Source of the DNA: Tetraselmis striata
Taxonomy: Eukaryota; Chlorophyta; Chlorodendrophyceae; Chlorodendrales; Chlorodendraceae
DNA: 64,000 bases
Direction of reading: 5' to 3'
Assembly: GCA_006384855.1 (NCBI GenBank)
Contig: VCJN01001373.1
Coordinates: forward strand, 62,001-126,000
Positions 22,863-34,600 of this stretch are shown here, one piece after another (position 1 is the first letter of the stretch; every line of letters begins with the position of its first letter). The notes beneath the pieces are model-generated. The model was not told where the DNA came from. It worked only from the letters and a program-made list of their open reading frames with translations, and ran no database searches. Position numbers and translations under genes: made by a program.

Positions 22863-24923
22863 TTGCCAATTGTCACAGGTTTCGAGGAAGATCTTGACAG
22901 ACATAAATTTGAGATCGGGATATATCCGCCGTCAAGATTGACTTGATGCCATGACGCAAGTTATCTGAATTACATTTGTGCACTCTGCAGATGAAACTAT
23001 TGCACATGTGTGGCATCGTTTGATTGATGTAAAACGGAGTGTAGCTTTGCAAAATGTTCTAGATACGCTGCGATGTGGCTGCAGTGTGTTGAGGCAGATG
23101 AGTTTCTGCAGCATGCGGCTAAGTATCCGGCTAGAATTCCAACTGCAAATTGTATAGTTACTGCTTAATGTTGTTCAAGGGGGAGAGATGTAGGGTGACA
23201 TTTAGACTTGTGTAGCCTGTCATGCGCTATCTTTGGCATAATACAACACGAGCGCAAGTAGTATTACCACTACGGCAACATTCCACGAGTACAACGGAAA
23301 CTGGTACCGTACGAGTGCGCGCATGTCACATCACACACGAGTACTACTCGTATCTCGGCATGTATCATATATGATATAAAATGTCCGCCTCTTGTCAAAC
23401 ATATATTCTTTATTCACAGTGGGGGACATATATCATGTATCGCCCTACAAGTGCGGGACGAGGCTGGCGTTTTGGCTTCTGTCCGACTCTCCGCGGTGAC
23501 GCCCTTCATGGGAATGGGCGGCGCTGAAAGCAATGCAAAAGATCCGAGCACGTCGTATAATTGCGGGCAGCCGCAAATGTATAGCCATATTACGCCGGAA
23601 CACGGGCAGCCGAGAACCGGTGTATCGCGTTGTACTCGTATCGATAGCGGGCAGCCGAGAATTGGTACGAGTACAGCTGACACTCCGTCCTGTCCCATCC
23701 ATGGACGACTAATCCGATTTCCGGATAGGGAAATCCACGGCTGCTCCTGGATCGCAGCCAAGGCTCCGAGAAAGCAATATAAAAGGTCCGAGCATATACC
23801 ATATATCATATACCATTTTTTGATTACATATAAGGGCTTTCACAAAAGCGCACTACAAACAGAACTAACAGCAACTATGAAAGGTTGCCAGCAAAAGAGA
23901 GACACAAGCCTGAAACCAAGGTCGAGCAGGAGGACAGGGAGCCAAGAACCAAGAAGGAGACATGGGAACCACGAAGTCACTTAGTTGCCAGGAACCAAAG
24001 GAACCCCCGCCCCGGGGTAGGCTATCAGCCGCAGCGAGGACGCTTGCAGCCAATGACGTCTACCATATATCATATACCTGCGGAAAGTCGCATATATAGC
24101 CATACAGCCGGTACACGGGCAGCCTTGTACCGGTATATCGCCATGTACTCGTATCGATAACGGGCTGCCGAGTATCGGTATGAGTATAGCTAGCATGCGT
24201 GCTGCTAGAGGTCGGTATGGCCTGACGACCACTGCCGACGATAGCAATAATATTTGTAGCATTGGGATGGGTGGTAACAACTTGCTGTAATGTTTTCTGT
24301 ATTCTGAAAAACATTGCAGCCTCTCGTCTCAGAACCACCACTGCACAACACCAATTGTATTTATTTTGATGTGTCGCGACTGATGAAATTGTCGAAGTCA
24401 GAATTATTGTCATCCACAACGTCGCAACGCTGAACGTCGTCAAGTTCAACGCCGCCACAAAGGGCTTGCTTGAGTTGGGCGGGGTGATGAACGACTAAAT
24501 TGAATAGCAACACTTTTTTGGGCTAGGCGATGAATGTAATCATAGTTATTACTGACCTCCCTCAAATTTGTCTCGCTTTCGACAAAATACTTTAAAAACC
24601 CTAAATGGAGTGTTGGATATGCGTCGCGACCGGTGTGCACGATGTTGAATGCCGCCCTACACCTAGTTCTACAAACCTAAGCTACAATACGCAGGAGGTT
24701 TAAGTACTGATAGTACCCCATGGACTAGAGGGTACAAACCCTATGGTGCAAAACGAAATGCGCGGTGCAAAATATGTTAATTTACTGTTATTCATCTTTC
24801 ATAGAGGCGCAACAACATAGTACTAACAATAACCGGCCTCGTTCCGGCCTTTGATCCGGTGGAACTGCGTGCAGTTCCGCCGGAATGTTGTCAGTTATTC
24901 AGCCGTTTCTCGCACTCGCTGTG
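22863..24923 (+). repeat. 2.06-kb direct duplication, copy B
   Basis: Near-identical to 20034-22102, in the same orientation. It joins the gag-protease fossil at its 5' side and unrelated CTCGTACTCGTACT-rich DNA at its 3' side. The near identity means a recent duplication. Confidence 0.95.
23189..23418 (+). repeat. LTR copy inside duplication copy B
   Basis: The same 230-bp TG..CA segment as 20364-20593, duplicated with its surroundings rather than by its own transposition. Confidence 0.6.
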
Positions 24924-25427
24924 CTCGTACTCGTACTTTGCTTGGGTTGTACTCGTTCTCGTTCTCGTTCCCAGTCGCCAGTTCTTCGCTCCTTTATCGG
25001 CTCCAGCTGTACATAGTATACAACAGTGTAGAGTACACAACAATGTAGTATGTACTTCTTCACATCTGGCCCGCAGTTTGCCGCATCCTATTTGTCAATG
25101 TTGTCGTAGCTTTCAGGATTGCGCCGATGTGGGTTCCGGGGCGCTGAATAGTCGCCTTCGCTGGTGTTGTATGAGGTACCCGCCGACTCTCGTTCCATGC
25201 GCTCTTGCCGCTCCTTAGCGGGCAGCTCACGCGCACGCTTTGAGATATCTTGAGAACTGAGATATCTGAGATTTGAAGGTATGATATCATGGTATCCCCT
25301 ACCATACACGCTCTGTGTCCGAAACGCCGCCGGCATGCTTCGCTTTGTTCCTTTCGCCGTCTCCGAGTTAGGCTCGCTGGCCTCGCACGCTAAGGCCTTC
25401 TTGATGGAGCTCGCGAAAGCTAGCCAC

Positions 25428-25430
<3 letters not shown>

Positions 25431-25512
<82 letters not shown>
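25431..25512. repeat. (CA)n microsatellite, ~41 units
   Basis: An uninterrupted CA dinucleotide run of about 82 bases. Frames over it translate to His-Thr or Val-Cys repeats and are not genes. Confidence 0.98.
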
Positions 25513-25514
<2 letters not shown>

Positions 25515-25663
25515 CCAGAAAATCGGCCAGCTCTTGTCCGCGTGGCGCCGCCATTTCTCCTTGCTCATCAAGACGGCACATTGAGACAATGTTGGCGGGG
25601 TCGCGGCGGCGCGCGCGGCACGTGATGGTCGCGTCGTCGGCATGTGTTACTATGCACCGGGCG

Positions 25664-25965
25664 GGTCATCGGATGCAAGCGTACTCGCCGCGGCCGATGG
25701 CCTACCCCGGGGCGATGGTCCCCATTGGTTTCATGTTTCCCTTTCGGTCTTGCTGGTCATTCCTTGGCTTCGGTGCTTCCTGTAACCCATTGGTTCCTTG
25801 GCAGCTTGGCGACTTCGTGGTTCCCTTGGCTTTTCCTTGGTTCTTGCTTGGCTCCATGGCCTCCTGCTTGACCTTGGTTTCATGCTTATGTCTCTTGCTG
25901 GCAACCTTTCATAGATGCTTTTACTTATGTTTGTAGTGCGCGTGTGTTAATAAGCAAAGCACTGC
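25664..25965 (+). repeat. Interspersed repeat M, inverted relative to the duplicated block
   Basis: Reverse complement of about 20995-21230 and 23825-24055, diverged. Shared words include GCTGGCAACCTTTCATAG, ACCTTGGTTTCATGCTTATG and TAGTGCGCGTGTGTTAATAA. Shorter members are at 30866-30958 and 31376-31475. Confidence 0.8.
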
Positions 25966-26638
25966 TGATGTAAATAATGCACGGAAGCAGAGACTACCCG
26001 CTACAGGGTACAACAACCCCCGCCGCGTGCGCGACAGGTGGTGGCTCCGCAGGCTGGGCGGCGACAAAGCTCCGAAGAGCTTGAACTGAATTACAAATAA
26101 TGAATCACGCATTCGTGACGGAACAACCGCCAGGGGAGCGATGGACGACACACTGGACCCCACCTGGGCGTACGGCACAGGTACTCGTCGTCGTTGTTTT
26201 ATTCAAAGACGATCAGATTTACCGCGTGCACAGCCGCGTACATGATATAGCGCTGGGTCTATGCCGATTCTGCTGTGGATCCTCATCACCTGATTGTAAA
26301 TTATCGCGCCCCGCGCCAACGATCACCAGTGCGGGTACCCGTACTCGCATTATTTTATCATGATACTGAAAATCCTTGTACGCGTAGTGGATTGTACCGT
26401 AGTACCGGAGGTACCGTAGTGGATTTACGCCGCCAGTGTGCCAGTCGTTCGGGTGTTGCTATTTATATTCATCGCCTTTGCCGCCACCTCCGCAAAACGC
26501 CACCGCCACCACTCCACCAGCCCACCACCTTCTGCACGCCGCCCCTACCCGTACCCATCACTGATCCGAAGTGAAGGCGTAAATCAATCTCCCTGCTTCA
26601 TTCGACGTGGTAACTCCTTAGCAGACTCCGACCGATCC

Positions 26639-27601
26639 ATGGCGTCGCCCCCGACAGACATCCGGCAGAACTTAGCCAGCAAAAGCGGCGAAGACCCACG
26701 AGGATCCCAGAGAGGCACCCGCATCCGCGGGTGGTCTTTCAATACCGGGACAGCCAGGCCCACCGTCCGCTCATCGAGGGTTCGCAAGTCCCTAGATTTG
26801 CCCCCCGCAACTCAGCGCTACCATCTAGAGGACGTCCTGGGCTCCGGGAAGTATGGTACTGTCTACCGCGCATTCGAACTGGTAACGGGCAAGGAGTGGG
26901 CCTGCAAGGTTGTGACCGGCGCCGCTCACCGGGCTCTGCAGCTAAAGGAAATCGAGCTCCTCCGGCGGATTGACCACCCCAGCGTCGTCCGGTACCGAGA
27001 GCACTTCATCCTCAACGACAAGTTGTACATGGTGACCGAACTGGTGCGGGGGAAGGAGCTATCCGTGGCAATTCGGGAGAGGGGTTCCTATTCAGAGGAG
27101 GACGCCCGGCTGGTGGTGGTCCAGCTGCTGGAGGCGCTGGAGTACCTCGGCAGCAAAGGAATTGCGCACCGAGACATCAAACCCGGCAATTTAATGCTCG
27201 CCAGCAACGAGGAGCACACAAAGATCAAGATCATCGACTTTGGCTTCGGGGGGCAGCTGACGGCGGCTCACCCGCATTTCATCAATCCGTGCGGCACGCC
27301 GAGCCACGTCGCACCGGAGGTAGTAGCACAGGGTGTGCCCAAATACGGCACCATGTGCGACGTGTGGTCTGTGGGCGTTCTGCTGTACAAGCTGCTATCA
27401 GGCGACGACGCTTTCAGGGGTTCCAGCATGCACAGTCTTATCAATAGTGTTCGTGGCGGCGAGGTGTTCTACGACGACCCTATGTGGGAGCTTGTATCAC
27501 CTGAGGCGCGCGAACTCGTTCAGAGCCTCCTCACCCCCGACCCGGCGAAGCGACCGACGCCCGCACAGGCACTGAAGCACAAGTGGCTGCAAGATGCCTG
27601 A
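26639..27601 (+). CDS. Ser/Thr protein kinase (intronless)
   Basis: A 320-residue protein that is almost all kinase domain. The glycine loop is GSGKYG (68-73), the ATP-anchoring lysine is in ACK (Lys90), the helix-C glutamate is in KEIELL (Glu104), the catalytic loop is HRDIKPGN (178-185), the metal-binding loop is DFG (200-202), the activation segment ends in GTPSHVAPE (219-227), and DVWSVGVLLYKLL follows. All catalytic residues are present, so it should be active. HRDIKP and the general pattern suit a CAMK-like or calcium-independent Ser/Thr kinase; I cannot name the subfamily or substrate. The first ~60 residues are basic, Ser/Arg-rich and probably disordered. The frame stays open upstream of this ATG, but there is no earlier ATG in it. 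It is the only clear intronless gene among multi-exon neighbours. Confidence 0.93.
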   Translation: MASPPTDIRQNLASKSGEDPRGSQRGTRIRGWSFNTGTARPTVRSSRVRKSLDLPPATQRYHLEDVLGSGKYGTVYRAFELVTGKEWACKVVTGAAHRALQLKEIELLRRIDHPSVVRYREHFILNDKLYMVTELVRGKELSVAIRERGSYSEEDARLVVVQLLEALEYLGSKGIAHRDIKPGNLMLASNEEHTKIKIIDFGFGGQLTAAHPHFINPCGTPSHVAPEVVAQGVPKYGTMCDVWSVGVLLYKLLSGDDAFRGSSMHSLINSVRGGEVFYDDPMWELVSPEARELVQSLLTPDPAKRPTPAQALKHKWLQDA

Positions 27602-27904
27602 GCACCACATGCCGCACGTCGCAAGAGAGGCGCTTCATTTCGCGACTCTGCACGTGCCGAAGACCGTCCGATTTCACGGTTACTGGAGCATGTCCGATGC
27701 CATCTACCATCTTCTCCACGAAATATCGTCACGACTTTGAAACTGCAGGCTAGGTGCACGCACATTCGCTAGATATCGCTGCAAAGCGCGATGCCCTTCA
27801 TATACTGATTGGCGTTTACCATAGAGCTAGTGTCTTTCCGTTAGGCAACTTTTAACCCCGAAATCTGAACGTGCACCATTTACGGAGCGCTGTAACACGC
27901 ACCC

Positions 27905-27909
27905 TGTAA
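27905..27909 (+). terminator. TGTAA signal, candidate 3' end of the kinase gene
   Basis: TGTAA about 304 bases after the TGA stop, a normal distance for a green-algal 3' untranslated region. Confidence 0.35.
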
Positions 27910-28126
27910 AGATATCCAATGACAATGTACCGTGACCAAGGCGTTACAGCCGAGCCGCACTGGTGCGGCGATGTTGACATTGGCGGCCGATGCTCTCGGC
28001 TAAAGCTGGCACATGCCGTGACGCCATTTGATGTCAGTTCATGCCAAATCAGTTCTCTAGAATAAAATTGCGCCGTTCAACTCCTACCATGAATAATAAC
28101 TATAAATTGTTGTAATTGCAGCAGCG

Positions 28127-28157
<31 letters not shown>

Positions 28158-28657
28158 GCTCCAATACCACGAATAGACACGCGCACATGTATATAATATA
28201 TATATACAGATAAATATGTATGTACGTGTAGGTTGCATATACATGTACATACATGTATATACGTGTACACATCTATATATGTATATATACCTGTATAGCC
28301 ATTTACAGCAATTTTACAATTTTGCGCCAGTGGCAGGTGGCGAAAATGGCGCGATTGGGTATCCTCGCTCTCCTGTGCTCCTGCGCCCGATTTATTGCAT
28401 ACGGCCAGCAAGGGAGCAGCGACTGCGGCTGAGGGCGGTCATCCTTGCCGGGCGGCTCTGCCTAGAACATCGCAATAAAACATGTCTGTTTTAAATTGGA
28501 ACAAGCGGACTCAGCACTTCCCCGGGCGAGAAACCAAGCTTCAGAGTGGCACTGACTGGTCTGCTTTGGCTAGTTGGGGAGGAGGGCGTGATGATCATCG
28601 CCGTTTTCATCGCCGCCCGGGGGGGGGGGGGGGGGGGGGGGGGTGTTGCCAGCGTGC
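27910..28657. other. Spacer between kinase and ValRS 3' ends
   Basis: Contains a CAG/GCA trinucleotide run (about 28124-28157), TA/GTACAT-rich low-complexity DNA (28185-28290) and a G tract (28620-28643). On the minus strand this is the 3' untranslated region of ValRS. Two minus-strand TGTAA words (28303-28307 and 28314-28318) could serve as its 3'-end signal. No gene is seen. Confidence 0.4.
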
Positions 28658-31600
28658 TTAATTGAGCATGGCGCGGAAGCCCCTCCAGCGCTGCCGAGGC
28701 CGCTGCCTGCTCCACTGCGTTCTTCTCCAGTGCCGCCATGTCCGCCTCCTTCACGTGCTCCGGCGTCTTCTCCTCATAGCTTGGCATTCCCATCTTCTTC
28801 TGCAGCGCTGCGGCCTTGTTGGCCAGCTCCGACTGCTTCTTCTCCAGACGCTTGATCTCGATCTCCGGATCCAGCACGCCCTGTCATTGCGCAAACAAAC
28901 AGCAGCGGAGGGATAGAGGGGCGGGCAGGGTATAAGCAAAAAATGGCCATGACAAATGGCCATGACACTTCAGGCCGCAAATGGCGAGCCCCTCAAAATT
29001 TTGAAAGCTGCCAATGTGTGACGGCGCACCTTCAGCAGCATGTGCACAGTGGTAGCCTCATCACAGATCTTGATGCCGCAGGAGCTGGGCGCGGGGCGCC
29101 GTGTGCGAGGACCTCGGCGGCGGAGGAGGTCGTCAGGGTCGCAATCTCCGCGGACAACGCCGTAAGCGAGGCGGCGCGCTCGGGGCTGCTGCAGGCGATG
29201 TACACGTGCGGCTTCTGCTTGGTGAGGTTGTAGTCGGAGCGCAGGCCACGGATCTGGCAGTGGGTAAGCGGACAAAGGAACTTGAGAATACAGAGGGGCT
29301 GAGCGCTGTACCAGGGTTAGCATGGCAAGGACATGAGCTCATATAAAAGTAAGCCCTAACGTCTGACAATTGTTATTGCGCGATTGGGGCGGTTGCTCAT
29401 TTGTCACCTTGCCGACAATGTCCTGCGCGTACGCCATCTCAGCCTCAACAGCCCCGTCCTTCCAGGCGTCCATTGGCTTGGGGTAGTCCGCGATCATGAT
29501 GGAGGCAGGCACCGACGCACCCGCCGGCTGCGGCAGCCGCTGCCAGAGCTCCTCCGTGACGAAGGGCATGAAGGGGTGCAGCAGCTTGAGGCCGTAGTCG
29601 AGGCAGAGCCACAGCGTGGTGCGCGTGGCAAACTTCTCGGCTTCCGCCTCGGGGCCCTTGGCCATCACCGGCTTCATCAGCTCGATGAACACGTCGCAGA
29701 CCTCATACTGCCAGAAGGCGTACACCGCGGTGGTGGCGTCTGAAAAGTTGTACACCTCCATGGCCGAAACAGTGGTGCTCACCGCAGCGTTCAGCCGGCT
29801 GACAACCCACCTGAGCAGCACACCAGCACGCCAACCAGTCAGCGGAGCACGAGTCCAGCACAGCAAAAGATCAAGTGTAATAACAGTGACTGCCTCCTTG
29901 CGTAAACGTTAGGGAGCGGGTGAGGGGGAGAGGGGGTTGCACAGTCGGACGTTACGTCCGTTATTGTCAGGATGTGACATGGTTGCTTCTGTTATACAGC
30001 ATGATACTTATATACATAATAAACTATATTGTTATCAATACTTATGGTGCACATTGCGCCCCCTTACCGGCATGCAAATGGTAGCGATTTGACGTCCAGG
30101 GACTCTGGCGACTGCGGCACAAAAGCGTCATCCAGGTTGAGCATGGCAAACTTGATGGCGTTCCACAGCTTGTTGCACCAGTAGCGGTACGCAACCACGC
30201 GCTTGATGTCCAGGTTGATGTCGCGCGCCTGCAAGCGGTAGGGGAAGGGTGGGCGGTGAGCAGAATTGGTCCGAAATAAACTTTCTAGCAAATGATGGCT
30301 AGCATTAAAAGAAAGAATGATTCGAGATCAATGCTTACGGACAGTTCACCCTTTCTGCTGTGTACTTACTCGTACATGGTACCGTAAATATAACATGTAT
30401 GAGGAGTACAGGTCGGTCGTACCATGAGGTAGTACAGGTAATACAGGTACTGCACGTATCCGTACGACTGAATTGAGAATTTATTTGGTAGCGCCTGGTA
30501 TCTCAGTACCTGTAGCTGGTACCTGGTACAGGTACGAGTATACAATAATTATTATTATCCAAGTATTACTTTATTATTGGTAGCAATAATCAACTGTATA
30601 CTAACAGGTACAGGTAGTATTCTATCTTGCTTCGCCATTGTGTGATTGTTTTTACACTACGAAATTGACCGGTGGGGCTTTTTTAGCTGCGGAAGATTCC
30701 GAATAACACGTCCAGCTTTTTTAGTCGCTAAGGATCAACCCGAGCTGAAGGCCAAAGCACTTTACAGCGACTATCGTCCTTGTCAGCATCAACTTTACGG
30801 CACGACTATACTTTATCCTGAAAAGTAGTCTGTGACTTTGTCAATGTGGACATTTAGCGCTATGTACAGGCGTATGTCTCTTTTGCTGGCAACCTTTCAT
30901 CGTTGCTGTTAGTTCTCCTTGATGTAGTGCGCATATGTTAAAGCCCTGATATTAAAAATACTACAGGTATATGTACGGATTCGTCACGTAGTGGTAGGTG
31001 ACCGTAGCTACTTGCCCAAAGCCCGAGCCACCTTCAATAAACTAGAGTATCAGCATGCACGCGGCGGATAGTCGCTACATCAATCGGGTATGTTCAGGGA
31101 TACGCATGCTCGTATGTACCCTGCATTACAGGGTATGTATCGATACCGGGATACGCGTACTCGTGTGTTGATTATTTAAGGTCGATACAATTTATGCGGA
31201 TGCATCAATATATGTCATATCCTGCTGCAGAGATTATCAACCACTCCGATCATCCTAGACAGGTCGTATCAGCTGTCCTGCTGCACGATACTACGGTACA
31301 TACTCGTACGTACGGATAGTCTTAATGTGGCTGCTGCAGCGGCAGGTGCATAAATAGTCGCTATAGCGCTGCTAGACCTTGGTTTCAGGCTTATGTTTCT
31401 CTTTTGCTGGCAACCTTTCATAGTTGCTGTTGGTTCTGTTTGTAGTGCGCATTTGTAGTGAAAGCCCTGATGTAATAAATAACTATGCTGTCATATACCG
31501 TAGAATTAACACGGTCCGCGGGGCCGGAAATGATGAATTGTTATTTTGTACCCTTACCTTCGCATCGAAAGCTCGTGCTGTATCCGTAGATTCCTATTGT

Positions 31601-34600
31601 TTCTCCGTTACAATAGTTTTCCCCTCTTCGCCGGGGTCCAAAAACGATATTTATCCGCAGACCGTTTCCACGGTACTATCCTGCTACTCGTACGACTGCT
31701 GCACAGTACAACGGGTACGGGCAGAAGTCGCCACCTGTCAGGGAAGGTGCGCGTGGTGGAGGGAGAGTGCTATTCAACTATCTGTCACACCACCAGTACA
31801 TACTGCGTCAGGTCAACTCGTACTGGGTAGTGGGTGCGAGTAGTAATACAGTACGTTGTACGTTGATTATAACGGCCGGTGCATGTGCCGTATATTTTGC
31901 GTGGAGATGTTACTAAACCAAAAAGAATCATGTTACTACTGGACGAATACCAGCATGTTCTCCCAGCATGTACGTCCTTTTTTTTTTAACATCCCTTGTA
32001 CATCCCTTGTCCGCTCGGTAGAGCGGTCGTCTCGTATGCGAGATCCCGGGTTCGATTCCTGGTCGATGTATTACGGCAATATCGTGTGCTGGGGCGGCTT
32101 CGGCCGATGTCCCGGGGCGAACTTTACTTTACGGCAATATCGGCCCGGCGTGTCCCGGGTTTACCCGGCTGATGCATTAGCCCTTCGGGTTTCGAATGGT
32201 AATGGTCTACGGGCTATGCTAGACCTACGACTGCAGTTGGCGCATGAGTTCAAGTGCTGGGGCGGCTTCGGTCGATGTCCCGGGGCGAACTTTACTTTTA
32301 TCTTACTTTTACCAGCATGTTCGCTACCAGTCCCGTACCTGTACCACTGACTGGTTCAACGGGGGACAGAGAGAAAAACCGGTGATACTACAGGCGTCAA
32401 AAGTAATGTACGAGTGGGTGTCAATGCCTGCGCACGCTGCATGCCACATGTCGCCATACCGATTGCTGCCCTGTGGGCATATACCTGGTACAAATATTTG
32501 CTCGAGAAATAAATGTACGCAAAGTCTAGGGTTATCAAGGATATTCCTATTTCCCTGCTCTGAGAACATGCGGGGTGATCTTGCGTCGTCGCGAGCGCAT
32601 GGCCGCGCTTGCTGGCGTATGGGCTTCAAAAATCACCGATACCCGCCCGCTAGTGCGCGCCGGAAAAGTGGAAATTACCGGTCAGCACTAAAACGCGCAT
32701 CATGGGCGGTCAGCAAAAATCGTAAAATAAGCCGCATTATATAAGGTCATAGTGTGGCTGCAAACTTTATCCGGTACTTGGTCGCACCCGCACCCGCGCC
32801 CGCGAAGTCGGCTCCCAGTCCGCGCTACACGAGCTTCGCTCGGGACCGATTAACTATATACGAGGGAATATGCCGACCGCGAGACTCGAACACGTGTTCA
32901 CTCTGAACACTCAAAAAGTGCGTCGCTTAAACGCTCCGGACGCAGCCTGAAATAAAACAATGAATGATGGTTTGTTTGTTTTAATATGCGACTGTATACC
33001 CGGTACCGAACGGCTCGCTGTAACACGTGGGGCGCGCCGATTATTTAAGGTTGTTGAACTTTGAAAACCCGTTAATTATTCTTGACGCCTGTAGTAACAG
33101 TTCGTCCTGGGACATCGACATAAGCCGCCCCAGCACTTGACCTCTTGCGCCAACTGCAGCCAAGTGTCTGGCATAGCCATTAGACCATTGCCACATTCGA
33201 ACCGCGGCTAATCGAAGGGCTAATGCATCAACCAGGTAAACCCAGGACACATCACAATATCGGGAGTTGCTATAACTACAGCTATAAACAGAAGGGGCAG
33301 AAAATTCTGACAAATTGTGAAAACTGGCGTGATTGTTATTGTATTGTATTATATTCTTGTGGATGGGAACCCCCCCCCCAGCCCCCCAAACAGAAGTGAA
33401 GTAAAATAAAATATTACTCTGGGTGTAGCTACCAAGCCGCACCTGGGAGGTGTAGGCGCATAGCGCAAAGCGCAGAGCGTCGGTGCCACACTCCTCAATG
33501 CCGTCGGGGAAGTCGACCTTCTGCCCAGCCTTAGCCTTGGCCACCTGCCAATGGGTTACAGACACGAGAGTGAGTTGGTGTTCAGCACACACGCGCGACG
33601 TCATTGCTGCCCTTTGGGCGGCAATGATGTGATGTTGGTTCGGGGGTAGTTGCAAAGGGGGGGGGGGGGGGGGGGGGGGGGCTACCTCCTTCTGGTCGAG
33701 GTTGCCGCCCTCCAGTGTCTCCCCCAGGCCCTCCAGGGAGATGCCCTCAATGACGTGGATGGGATCGATGACATTGCCAAGCGACTTGGACATCTTGCGG
33801 CCGTGCGCGTCGCGCACCATGGAGTGCAGGTACACCTGCTTGAAGGGCACCTGGTCTGAATGGCCAGTCACGAATGCACCACAGGAAACAAACAGCGTGA
33901 AGCGTCAGCCACGGGTTCAGAGATTGATTTTCGAAGTTGACCGGAGGGGTAGTAACTGTCTCAGTGATGCCAAAATATGAACAACAATTCTAGCGAAATG
34001 GGAGATCGGTCACAGGGCAGAGCGTGCAGCCCACACATGCCAGGGAGGGCAATTCGTGGCGTAGGTTCGGGAGGGGAGAAGGTAGGGGCGGACCGGTGAG
34101 CGCCATGCCCATCATCACCATGCGCGCGACCCAGAAGAACAGGATGTCATGGCCCGTCTCCAGCAGCGAGGTGGGGTAAAACTTGGCCAGGTCGGCAGTC
34201 TGATTGGGCCAGTTGAACACGCTGAAGGGGAACAGGCCGGAGGAGAACCTGCAGCCAGGAAGGGGGGGGGAGGGGTTATTACCGCATGATGGCGTAAAAA
34301 CCCCCATTCACCTCCGTGATCCTCTGGGAGGAACATTGAGCTGGGGTTCCACAACAGTTCATTGAAGCTGTCAACTTGCGCAAACAACTTGGATTTCACA
34401 TCCTTGCCGCGGATAAAGTATTAAATAATGTTTATTCAATAAAGTATTAAACCCGAGCAGGTGGCGCGCCGAACTTGATTTATCGAGTGTCAGGGTAGAG
34501 ACACCAGCGCCTGCGGTGTGTTTATTTTCGACAAAAGCCTTATTGTGGGGGCTTGTACCAGGTGTCCAACACATCCTCATCCTGCACCAGCGTGACCTTC

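Larger units (their letters stand above)
24924..26638. other. Repeat-rich spacer upstream of the kinase gene
   Basis: Holds a CTCGTTCTCGTTCTCG run, a long CA microsatellite (25431-25512) and an inverted copy of part of the duplicated block (25664-25965). The kinase promoter should lie in the last few hundred bases. A GTAC-rich stretch (26330-26425) precedes the start. No gene is supported before 26639. Confidence 0.4.

Noticed and set aside
20034-24923. The two 2.06-kb direct repeats as LTRs of one element
   Set aside because: They lack TG..CA ends, each contains a whole 230-bp LTR and polypurine tract, and the interior is only 760 bases. A segmental duplication fits better.
25424-25515. Long frames across the CA repeat
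   Set aside because: Dinucleotide repeats stay open in several frames on both strands by chance.
32000-32070. A functional tRNA-Thr gene
   Set aside because: Two acceptor mismatches, a weak D stem, a short variable loop and attachment to a dispersed repeat favour a SINE head or pseudogene.
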